A DNA stretch of 7,755 bases from assembly GCA_003661825.1 (NCBI GenBank), contig QMWW01000047.1, positions 1 through 7,755 on the forward strand, read 5' to 3'. Below the pieces are notes generated by a model. It was not told where the DNA came from, ran no database searches, and saw nothing but the letters and a program-made list of their open reading frames with translations. Origin of the DNA: Thermoprotei archaeon (GTDB lineage Archaea; Thermoproteota; Thermoprotei_A; Sulfolobales; Desulfurococcaceae). A program made the translations under genes and the position numbers. Positions 1-6,393 of the stretch are shown here, piece after piece (the first letter of the stretch is position 1; every line of letters starts with the position of its first letter).

Positions 1-78
1 ACCAGCCAACTCCGGTCTCCAGCACTCAAGTACTTACTTAATTGGTTATTAGAGGAAGTAGGGAGTAAATAGAGTTTA

Positions 79-844
79 CTAATATGTTCTACGCTTACTT
101 CTTGAAGATCCACTCTCTACTCCTAACCTCTCTACAAGCTTCTCTGCCTCTAAAGCTTCACCGGCTGTAAGGGCTCCAACAGAGAACGAGGCGTTCAGCG
201 CTTTACTGAATCCCGAGATAAGTTCTCTGATCGCTTTGTTTCGCGGCACATCTCTCCCTAGTTCTATTGATACCGTCGTAATCTCTCCTTGATAGATCTA
301 GCTTTGTGCGCCGATAGCTTCCCTTGTGGAGCTCGAAGTACCCTAAAGATTATCATAGGTTAGTAGCGTACACTAAGGTACCATATTGTAGAAAAGCCTT
401 CTTCTCTAGTCTGCACGGTTTTCGAGATCTTCCTGCCTCTAACCACTACATCGCTTACAGGTTTGAACAGCGCTAAGGTCGAAGATTCTCAGGACATACA
501 CTATTCCCATGCATATGTTCCTATACCTCTCAATAACGTCGCTGAGAGAGTCGTTGAACGACACTACTATGGAGTACGTGATCTCGCCAGCTTCGTCGTG
601 GTACACGGGGCCTCCGCCAGTTATTCTTCGCGTAAACTATATACCCTGCTTTTCGGCGTACTCTACGTTCAGCGAATCCGCGACGCGTTGAAAATACCCT
701 ATGCTTATAGCACTGGGCTTAGAGTAGTATATTCTTAGAGTGTTTGGGATAAAGCCTTTCTCTCTAAATAAAACATTGCTTCATCCACGCCCTATTCCAG
801 TATACGCTGTTTCCAGAATCTATGATAAGCCTCCACCTCCTCAC
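79..844 (-). pseudogene. lplA: Lipoate-protein ligase A family, decayed by frameshifts and a stop
   Basis: The intact enzyme would activate lipoate as lipoyl-AMP and attach it to a lysine of lipoyl-domain proteins such as GcvH or E2 subunits. Read on the minus strand in shifting frames, the sequence spells a whole LplA protein. It begins at a GTG (842-844) with MRRWRLIIDSGNSVYWN, then VDEAMFYLERK, IPNTLRIYYSKPSAISIGYFQ, and the family signature RRITGGGPVYHDEAGEITYS (first codon at 630). After that come FKPVSDVVVRGRKIS (GRKIS matching the conserved lysine motif), LQYGTLVYATNL, and the C-terminal ITTVSIELGRDVP to a TAG at 79-81. An in-frame TAG lies at 637-639, just before the signature, and about six frameshifts occur, mostly explainable as 1-2 base deletions. 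The start lies 11 bp beyond the protease stop codon, so the two were probably one operon. High residual similarity suggests recent decay. Family assignment is from recalled motifs. Confidence 0.88.
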
Positions 845-855
845 TACATATACTC

Positions 856-2859
856 CTAAGTACTGTATCTCTGCTTTACCCATGCATATATGAGGAAAGC
901 TATACCTAGAGCAAGCACTAAAGCAGCAAGTGATAGCATCCAGAGCTCTAAGCTCTCAAGTTTAGGCATAGCTTCTTCTGTGCTAGTGTTCCCACTAGAT
1001 ACCTCGGTACTATTTGTACCCGGAGTAGTCAATGGAGTAGTAGGTGGGTTCTGCTGTAGTGAGTTAACGTGGCAACAGCCAGTGATAGCATGGTACTGTG
1101 AGAGAGTTGTTGCAATAAGTAGCGATCTAAGGGCTACTCTATAGTCGCTGAGCTCAGTAGCTTCTGAAGCCGTTAGTAGATAGAAGTCGATGGCAGGAGG
1201 TATACTGCTACCTACACTACATAGATACGTCCTTAGTATAGAGGCAAGTAGTTCTACGGATTTCTTATCTATATCCTGATCAAAGACTAAGTGTATAGCG
1301 TACGAAGTATAGGCTACTACGTATATTCCAGCACCATATACTACCGTGTACCTGGACAGCGAAGCATTAACTAATACCTGGTAGTATGAGGATGCCTCGC
1401 TAATAGCATCCGTATATCCGGAGGCTTCACTAATAACTGCGCTACCGTAGGAATACGTGCTTAGAGCATTACTGTAAACCAGGCTGGTTAGACTACTAAG
1501 GAGCTCTACGCCTTCACCGTTTTTAGCTCCTAAACCTAAAGCCAGGGTTGCAAACACTTTAGCCCTTACTCCTATAGAAAAAGCCTTAGTAGCATACTTA
1601 AGCGCTGCATCGCTTTCACCAGCTTTGAGAGAGGATACTGCACGAGTGAATACCTGCTTAGCTAGCTCGATGTCAGCTTCACTTAGCGACAGTAGCTCTA
1701 AAGCCCCGTAGCCCGTGCTCTGCTTCTCTAGCTCTACGATCCACGAGTCTATTGTAGCGAGGAATTCACCATACCCGCTGAGTAGCTCTTCTAGCGTAGC
1801 ATTACCTGAAAGAAGGCATGAAACTCCGTAGATATAAGCTATATCACTGTATAGGCTGAGTAGCTTTAGGAGAGCGTAATGTTTGTAGCCGCTATGGGCT
1901 AAACTCTCAATGCGTGTAAGAGAATTTTGTAGCTCTCTAATAGAGCTCAATAAGCTATTTCTATAGAATGGATTCTCTACCCTCTCTGCAAGACCGCTAG
2001 CAGTGTTTAGGGTTGATGAAGCATTACTGAGCAGCTCTACTAACACTTGATCCACATTAGTAGAGAGAAGATTACTGGATTCTACGGGGAAACTACACTC
2101 TTGTAAGGTATGGGATGAGAAAAACTCTAAAGCCTCTACGATAGAGCCAACCTCGTACACCTCGACGCCTAGCTTCTCGCCATACTCTACTAAGTCTATG
2201 CTCTTGTACACGATCCTTCTTACTATTATGAAGAAGTGCTTTTCCTCTACCACTACCGGGTACCTATAGATCCTCTGCCCCTTCGGTATCAGAAACACTC
2301 TATACCCTTCCATCGCTACAGCTTCAAGCTTCTCCTTTAAACCCCCTACAGGCCCTATAGTGGCATCCGGGTTGATCATACCTGTAATCGCTACATCTCG
2401 CCGAAGATCTATGTTTAAGAGAATGCTGAGGAAGCCTATTGTCATTAAAGCCCCCGCACTAGGGCCTCCTATGATAGGAGTATCCGATTGGACTGCAACA
2501 AAGTAGTCGTAGCGATTAAACTCTACGCCAGCTAGAGTAGACGCAACCCAAGCAGCTGTACGCGCAGCTGCCTGTGTATCAAGCTCTGTAAAGGGGAGAG
2601 CAGAGAAGAATAACCTACCTATACCGGGATAAGCCACTCCTACCGTGATATTTATTACCGCTCCAGCGCCACCACTAGTAACAGCCGGCGCTTGTAGCTC
2701 GATTGTTTTGAGCCAAGTATAGTTGAAAGCCTTAAAGCTATTGCTAGCTAGAACTACATGTATGGCTTCAGGCAGTATGGAATACTGTCCATACCCTGTA
2801 ATAGGATACATCAGCAGAGCAGCTAGGAGGAGGACCAAGAAATATGCTAAAGCCTTCAT
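856..2859 (-). CDS. Membrane-anchored extracytoplasmic Lon-like serine protease (S16, COG1750 type)
   Basis: This is a 667-aa Ser-Lys dyad protease without an AAA+ ATPase domain, expected to act on the outer face of the membrane. Residues 1-24 form a signal peptide (KALAYFLVLLLAALLMYPI). The S16 protease domain spans roughly 30-245. The nucleophile is Ser134 in GGPSAGA, and the dyad lysine is Lys177 in GPVGGLKEKL. The Ser-Lys spacing of 43 residues equals that of E. coli Lon (S679/K722), and the following VFLIPKGQ matches Lon's VLIP strand. Residues ~260-600 are mostly helical and Ser/Ala/Leu rich, with no domain I can name. A Thr/Pro/Ser/Asn-rich linker (~602-632) leads to a membrane helix at 639-660 and a short basic tail (VKQRYST). 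The ATG start is supported by GGTGAT five bases upstream. The substrate is unknown; this archaeal family is poorly characterised. A dead lplA follows it downstream. Confidence 0.9.
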   Translation of the reverse strand: MKALAYFLVLLLAALLMYPITGYGQYSILPEAIHVVLASNSFKAFNYTWLKTIELQAPAVTSGGAGAVINITVGVAYPGIGRLFFSALPFTELDTQAAARTAAWVASTLAGVEFNRYDYFVAVQSDTPIIGGPSAGALMTIGFLSILLNIDLRRDVAITGMINPDATIGPVGGLKEKLEAVAMEGYRVFLIPKGQRIYRYPVVVEEKHFFIIVRRIVYKSIDLVEYGEKLGVEVYEVGSIVEALEFFSSHTLQECSFPVESSNLLSTNVDQVLVELLSNASSTLNTASGLAERVENPFYRNSLLSSIRELQNSLTRIESLAHSGYKHYALLKLLSLYSDIAYIYGVSCLLSGNATLEELLSGYGEFLATIDSWIVELEKQSTGYGALELLSLSEADIELAKQVFTRAVSSLKAGESDAALKYATKAFSIGVRAKVFATLALGLGAKNGEGVELLSSLTSLVYSNALSTYSYGSAVISEASGYTDAISEASSYYQVLVNASLSRYTVVYGAGIYVVAYTSYAIHLVFDQDIDKKSVELLASILRTYLCSVGSSIPPAIDFYLLTASEATELSDYRVALRSLLIATTLSQYHAITGCCHVNSLQQNPPTTPLTTPGTNSTEVSSGNTSTEEAMPKLESLELWMLSLAALVLALGIAFLIYAWVKQRYST

Positions 2860-2864
2860 AAATC

Positions 2865-2870
2865 ATCACC
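2865..2870 (-). promoter_or_regulatory. Shine-Dalgarno site of the Lon-like protease gene
   Basis: GGTGAT on the minus strand matches the complement of the archaeal 16S rRNA 3' end and lies 5 bases before the ATG at 2857-2859. It fixes this start over any internal one and shows the mRNA has a leader. Confidence 0.7.
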
Positions 2871-2886
2871 AGCTTTGCGTAAAGCT
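2871..2886. repeat. Perfect short inverted repeat in the protease leader
   Basis: AGCTTT-GCGT-AAAGCT is a 6-bp perfect inverted repeat with a 4-base loop. It sits directly before the Shine-Dalgarno site of the protease gene, so it could be an operator or a small mRNA hairpin. A match this short can arise by chance. Confidence 0.3.
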
Positions 2887-2896
2887 CTAGACTTAG

Positions 2897-3540
2897 AGGA
2901 GTAATAGGCTCAATATTCTAGGTAGAGGGCTAAAAGGGTTAATACGCGTTATCACGGACATTAGTGGACAGCCCGGTGTCGAGGCAGTGGCTCAAAACGA
3001 GCTAGTGGTAAGGGCTTCTACAAGAACCCTAGCTGTCTTAAGCTTAATCACCCTTAGAACCCGGTATAAAACCGCAAACCCTATACCCACTACAGTACTC
3101 TCCAAAGGGATGTCTAGCCAATTGTTAATATTGTACACAGAGTACTAGCAACAGTGGGTCGAAGAAATACTTATCACGTATAACCTGGTACTCAGCCAAG
3201 CTTTCAGACATAGCTAGAAGACTAGCCAGTGTAGATGAGACCTTACAGAGAGTATGCTTTCAAACCGTGCTAAAGGAGTCATTTATTCAAGAAACTATAG
3301 AAGTGGTAAGGTACTCGAAGCAGAGCTCTCCTAGGATCAGGGTAAGTGTAGCATCTACTCCCATACACCAGGTATCTCGAAGAAATGGCTAGTATAGGAG
3401 TAGACTACTATGGCGTGAGACCTGTTACTCAATTCCACGTAAGTTACTTATTGAGAAAAACACTACCAGGTAAGAAAAGCTCAGAACAGGACAACGGTAA
3501 AGCATATATTGTCGCAAATACTGTAGGAGGTAGTCGATGA
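2897..3540 (+). pseudogene. Decayed protein-coding gene of unrecognised family
   Basis: The plus strand holds protein-like sequence that jumps between frames. One frame is open from 2897 to a TAG at 3146-3148 (containing VITDISGQPGVEAVAQNEL and ELVVRASTRTLAVLSLIT). It continues past that stop as WVEEILITYNLVLSQAFRH to a TAG at 3215. A second frame is open 3129-3389 (IARRLASVDETLQRV, FIQETIEVVRYSKQSSPRIR). The third is open 3352-3537 (PYTRYLEEMASIGVDYYGVR, FHVSYLLRK) and ends at TGA 3538-3540. The open stretches overlap end to end, as expected of one gene of roughly 200 codons with two or more frameshifts and a stop. No ATG begins it; ATA at 2942, after AAAGGG, may be a mutated start. I do not recognise the family. 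The last stop overlaps the next ATG (ATGA), so it once belonged to a plus-strand operon. Confidence 0.65.
3526..3530 (+). promoter_or_regulatory. Shine-Dalgarno site before a truncated plus-strand ORF
   Basis: GGAGG lies 6 bases before the ATG at 3537-3539, ideal spacing for translation start. It supports the view that a real gene once began here. Confidence 0.55.
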
Positions 3541-3602
3541 AGATAGTCTCGGCCTCTACGGATGGATCTAATGAAGACGCGGTGGCTGGCGGATCCTTCT
3601 AA
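3537..3602 (+). pseudogene. 21-codon 5' stub of a truncated gene (unknown product)
   Basis: The ORF starts at an ATG that overlaps the stop of the preceding decayed gene (ATGA) and has a well-placed GGAGG. It reads MKIVSASTDGSNEDAVAGG then SF and a TAA at 3600-3602. The MKIVSAS beginning looks like the first beta strand of a globular protein, and 21 residues is too short for one. Its last bases overlap the final codons of ecfT on the other strand (3599-3602). The likely reading is that a deletion or inversion removed the rest of the gene and joined its 5' end to the 3' end of the ECF operon. A genuine micro-ORF is possible but less likely. Confidence 0.45.
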
Positions 3603-4312
3603 GTAGCTATACAATAGGCTAGTAGAATAGATGCTATAGAAACAGCTACGAGAACTACCGAGTACTTCATGCTTGTAGATACAGGGATCTTATTGCTAGG
3701 GGTTCCATATATTTTGTAGTAACTAGCTATTCTCACATACTCTCCGAGCTCTAGTAGCGAAGCCATAGCTGGAGCTAGTCTTTTGCTCGCAGATTCTCCT
3801 TTAACTCTCCCAATAGCTAGTGATTCTAAGACATATACCAGTCCTTGAGGTACTATCCTCCATGTTAGAATAGGCGCTACTGACAGCCTTTTAGCCCCGA
3901 TTCTGAGTAGGATGTTGTATAGTCTAGCGGGGCTTACCATTGAGGCATAGAGCAGTATCAGTAGAGAGAGCGTATAGGTCCTTAACCCGATTAAAGCTAT
4001 ATCTAGCAATCCATAACTATATGGTAAGCCAGCTAAAACCAGGAGATACGCTGTTATAGCGTACCAAGCACTAGGTATAAGTGCTAGGATACTGGAAGAG
4101 TACAGCCATCTATAACCGTTGCTTACCGCACCCAGTAGCATCGTAGCTACTAGGAGAAACGCTAGCGATGAGTAGTACCCTGTGGAGAATAGGGAAAGCG
4201 TTGAAAAGATGAAGAAAGCTTTAGCGAAGGGATGAGCCAGCCGAATACCCTTCTCCCCTGTTACAAAGAGAGATCGAAACACGTGATATACCAAGCTTCC
4301 TAGTATATGCAT
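3599..4312 (-). CDS. ecfT: ECF transporter transmembrane component EcfT (CbiQ family)
   Basis: EcfT is the membrane scaffold that couples the ATPases of an energy-coupling-factor importer to the substrate-binding S protein. The 237-aa protein has hydrophobic segments near 30-62, 72-95, 104-126 and 216-236. The long region 127-204 matches the cytoplasmic coupling-helix part of the family: SPARLYNILLRIGAKRL, WRIVPQGL, then two helices. The two Ala-Arg-Gly motifs that normally dock into the ATPases are not canonical here: the first position reads AIGRVKG (166-172) and the second YYKIYG (198-203). It is the last gene of the operon, overlapping ecfA by 13 bp (4300-4312), with a strong Shine-Dalgarno site inside the end of ecfA. 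Its stop abuts a truncated plus-strand gene. Confidence 0.85.
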   Translation of the reverse strand: MHILGSLVYHVFRSLFVTGEKGIRLAHPFAKAFFIFSTLSLFSTGYYSSLAFLLVATMLLGAVSNGYRWLYSSSILALIPSAWYAITAYLLVLAGLPYSYGLLDIALIGLRTYTLSLLILLYASMVSPARLYNILLRIGAKRLSVAPILTWRIVPQGLVYVLESLAIGRVKGESASKRLAPAMASLLELGEYVRIASYYKIYGTPSNKIPVSTSMKYSVVLVAVSIASILLAYCIAT

Positions 4313-5610
4313 TGAAGAGATCCTCCTTCTAGCTTGTACTCGGCATCAAATAAGCCAGTTAGCCTTGGATCGTGATGAGCAACTATTACTCCGCTACCAG
4401 TTTCAGCTATGAAGGCGATAGCTTCTACTAAGGACTCTACTGTATACCTATCTAGTCCACCGGTAGGTTCGTCGAGGAGGTAGATACTATACCCTCTAAC
4501 CAAAGCGGATGCTAGTGCTACCCGTCTCCTCTCACCACTACTTAGTTTAGCAAGTGGTTTATCAAGGAGATGCTCTAGGTCAAAGGCTCTAACTATCCTT
4601 AGCGCTTTTTCGCTAGGCTTTTCGGCAGCAAATATTTCCTCACGCGGCAACGGGTGCGAGAAGTAGAGAAGAGGGTTCTCGGGTACATATACCGTGCTAC
4701 CGCGTCTACGTACTCTACCACGCCTAGCATTGTAGACCCCGGCTAATACTTTTAAAAGCGTAGTTTTACCAGTGCCATTCCTACCCACTATTCCGATTAT
4801 CTCTCGTCTGCGAAGACTTAGATCAACGCCTCGTAGCACTGGATCATGTCCGTGGTAGCTAAACCATACGTTCTCAGCTTCTAACAGTACGTCTAACGAG
4901 GTAGCACGTTCTCTCCTAAGACTACGGATATCAAGGGCTTTAACTCCGCTGCGAAACCTGCCATAGTAGGAGGGCTTTCCTCTATCTAGTACCAGCATAT
5001 AAGGTTCATAGTCTTCCCAGTTTTCGGGCATATGGTCAACCACTACTACCGCTCTACCCGTGCTCAAAGCCTTTTCTAGGTACTTCTTGAAAACAGCTCT
5101 ACCCTCTAGATCTATGTACGTATAGGGTTCATCGAATAGAATAACTAGCGTATCTGTTTCTAACGCTTCAGCCCATAAGAGCCTCTGGGATTCACCAGCA
5201 CTAATACCATAAACTACTCGGTTAGCTATGCTCAGTAAACCATAGGCTTCCAGGAGCTCTAACTTGCAGTGTTTACCGTATACTGAGAGTGTATGGCAGT
5301 AATCAGTTTGTACCGTATAACCCACTATACCATACCAGGGCTCTTGAGGAACGTAGAATATTGATTTAGAAAGAACCAGAGGATTTGGAGAGATCTTCTG
5401 CCCCTTGATCGCGATGACTCCATCAAAAAACCCACCATCGATTTCTATAAGTCCAGCTATGGACTTGAGTAGCGTTGACTTCCCGGATCCCGATCTACCA
5501 GTTACTAGCAGTATTTCTCCCGCTCCTATGCTCAGAGATATGTTCTGGATGATAAATGAGCCTTTATATCCTGCTCTGTATATCCTTGCCTCTAGCACTT
5601 TCCTCTGCAT
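4300..5610 (-). CDS. ecfA: ECF transporter ATPase with two fused ABC domains (EcfA/CbiO-like)
   Basis: The 436-aa protein carries two complete ABC ATPase domains, so one chain supplies both energising subunits of the ECF importer. Domain 1: Walker A GRSGSGKST (38-46), Q-loop VPQEP (Gln89), signature ISAGE (136-140), Walker B LVILFDEP with Glu161, switch His193. Domain 2 begins near 240: Walker A GRNGTGKTT (276-284), signature LSSGE (356-360), Walker B IYLLDEP with Glu381, switch histidine at 413. Two departures stand out: the Q-loop residue of domain 2 is Glu311 (VPENP), and the signature of domain 1 is ISAGE rather than LSGGQ. Both catalytic glutamates are present, so both sites may hydrolyse ATP. 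The start lies 47 bp inside the S-component gene, preceded by a purine-rich GAGGAGAG. Confidence 0.93.
   Translation of the reverse strand: MQRKVLEARIYRAGYKGSFIIQNISLSIGAGEILLVTGRSGSGKSTLLKSIAGLIEIDGGFFDGVIAIKGQKISPNPLVLSKSIFYVPQEPWYGIVGYTVQTDYCHTLSVYGKHCKLELLEAYGLLSIANRVVYGISAGESQRLLWAEALETDTLVILFDEPYTYIDLEGRAVFKKYLEKALSTGRAVVVVDHMPENWEDYEPYMLVLDRGKPSYYGRFRSGVKALDIRSLRRERATSLDVLLEAENVWFSYHGHDPVLRGVDLSLRRREIIGIVGRNGTGKTTLLKVLAGVYNARRGRVRRRGSTVYVPENPLLYFSHPLPREEIFAAEKPSEKALRIVRAFDLEHLLDKPLAKLSSGERRRVALASALVRGYSIYLLDEPTGGLDRYTVESLVEAIAFIAETGSGVIVAHHDPRLTGLFDAEYKLEGGSLQCIY
4321..4327 (-). promoter_or_regulatory. Shine-Dalgarno site of ecfT inside ecfA
   Basis: AGGAGGA on the minus strand lies within the last codons of ecfA, about 8 bases before the ecfT ATG at 4310-4312. 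It indicates direct re-initiation and translational coupling between the ATPase and EcfT. Confidence 0.6.
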
Positions 5611-6328
5611 ATCCTGCTCTCCTCAACCATCCAGCAAGCGGTATGGCTACTGACACGCCTATTACTGCTTGGCCTATGTTGATAGGGACTTCGGCAATAG
5701 CGGCTTCTGGGGGGCGTCCAGTTAATGGATTGCTTACATAGTATTCGTAGAGGAAGTATCCCATTACCATGAGGAGACCGGCGATAAGCAGAAGTAAAGC
5801 TTCACTGCTTTGTACGAACCGCTTAGCTAGAACATACGCTATAGCGCCTCCTACCACTACAGAGATAGCGATCCATACAGGCAGAGGTATTACTAGTTCT
5901 AGCGATGGTAATCCAATTCCAAAGTATGCTTCGGGACCAAAGTACACCTTGCCAGCCCAGTAGTATACCGCGAAGACAAGAAGTAGTACTGTATATAAAG
6001 CGCCTACTATAAAGCCATAGAAGGGTTTCACTTTTCTCCCGAGCTTTGCCACCAAGAGCCCAGCAGCAACGCCTTCAATGAACTTGATCACCAATGTGCC
6101 GGGGGCGAATATGCTGTAGCCCGTTGAGAGATCCGCTATTGAAGCCCCTACACCACCAGCTACTCCAGCTACGAGCGGACCGCGTAGTAGAGCAGCTAGA
6201 TAAATTACGGCTTCACCTAGGTTGAAGTATCCGCCAGTAGCTGGTTGATATACCTGGACTGCTACTGTAACAGCATATACGGCTACTGTGAAGATAGCTA
6301 GATCTACCACATCTACCCGTTTACGCAT
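5564..6328 (-). CDS. ECF transporter substrate-binding S component (substrate unknown)
   Basis: This 254-aa polytopic membrane protein captures a vitamin or cofactor at the outer face for import by EcfT/EcfA. Hydrophobic segments lie near 8-28, 40-62, 78-95, 104-124, 145-167 and 177-196, with a further one near 212-235. That fits the six-helix S-component fold plus a loop. Family-like stretches are GGYFNLGEAVIYLAALLRGP (32-51), GASIADLSTGYSIFAPGT (61-78), YFLYEYYVSNP (191-201) and the final helix P.NIGQAVIG (215-224). It is the first gene of the operon, with its own TATA box and GGTG Shine-Dalgarno site, and overlaps ecfA by 47 bp. The sequence does not show whether the ligand is riboflavin, thiamine, lipoate, a B6 vitamer or another compound. 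Confidence 0.82.
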   Translation of the reverse strand: MRKRVDVVDLAIFTVAVYAVTVAVQVYQPATGGYFNLGEAVIYLAALLRGPLVAGVAGGVGASIADLSTGYSIFAPGTLVIKFIEGVAAGLLVAKLGRKVKPFYGFIVGALYTVLLLVFAVYYWAGKVYFGPEAYFGIGLPSLELVIPLPVWIAISVVVGGAIAYVLAKRFVQSSEALLLLIAGLLMVMGYFLYEYYVSNPLTGRPPEAAIAEVPINIGQAVIGVSVAIPLAGWLRRAGYAEESARGKDIQSRI

Positions 6329-6335
6329 AACAGAA

Positions 6336-6339
6336 CACC
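6336..6339 (-). promoter_or_regulatory. Shine-Dalgarno core of the S-component gene
   Basis: GGTG lies 7 bases before the ATG and is the core of the archaeal GGAGGTGAT site. It supports 6328 as the start. Confidence 0.5.
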
Positions 6340-6353
6340 AAGTAGTGTCAGTA

Positions 6354-6361
6354 GGTATACC
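6354..6361. repeat. 8-bp palindrome between TATA box and start of the ECF operon
   Basis: GGTATACC is a perfect palindrome 4-11 bases downstream of the TATA box. A protein bound here would block polymerase. It is short, so chance cannot be excluded. Confidence 0.35.
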
Positions 6362-6364
6362 ATT

Positions 6365-6373
6365 AATATAAAG
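6365..6373 (-). promoter_or_regulatory. TATA-box promoter of the ECF operon
   Basis: CTTTATATT on the minus strand, preceded by the A/T-rich stretch GAATTAA as a possible BRE, lies 37-45 bases before the ATG at 6326-6328. Transcription would start near 6343, giving a leader of about 15 bases that contains the GGTG ribosome binding site (6336-6339). It is the best promoter in the window. Confidence 0.65.
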
Positions 6374-6377
6374 TTAA

Positions 6378-6388
6378 TTCTTTAAGAA
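6378..6388. repeat. Inverted repeat just upstream of the ECF TATA box
   Basis: TTCTT-T-AAGAA (5-bp arms, 1-base centre) lies immediately upstream of the BRE/TATA region, where archaeal activators often bind. AT-rich sequence makes chance occurrence fairly likely. Confidence 0.3.
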
Positions 6389-6393
6389 GAGAT

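Noticed and set aside
1..78. Possible tRNA or stable RNA edge (GGAGACCGG and neighbouring bases on the minus strand)
   Set aside because: No TTCRA loop, no paired arms and no CCA-type end could be assembled on either strand.
463..738. Plus-strand 91-aa open frame, with a second 60-aa frame at 509-691
   Set aside because: Both are antisense to the lplA pseudogene, which explains the same bases through strong LplA motifs on the minus strand. No ribosome binding site is evident.
890..1144. Plus-strand 84-aa open frame
   Set aside because: It lies opposite the linker and anchor of the protease gene and has no recognisable protein character.
2925..2942. CCCTTTTAGCC as a TATA box for the protease gene
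   Set aside because: It matches the crenarchaeal TATA pattern poorly and would give a leader of about 45 bases; no better candidate was found, so no promoter is claimed.
5405..5963. Plus-strand open frames at 5405-5653, 5556-5741 and 5769-5963
   Set aside because: They are antisense to ecfA and the S component, whose motifs and overlaps account for the region.
3599..6328. Assignment of the ECF importer to lipoate because a dead lplA is nearby
   Set aside because: The lplA remnant is separated by the protease and a plus-strand remnant, and S-component ligands cannot be read from sequence alone.
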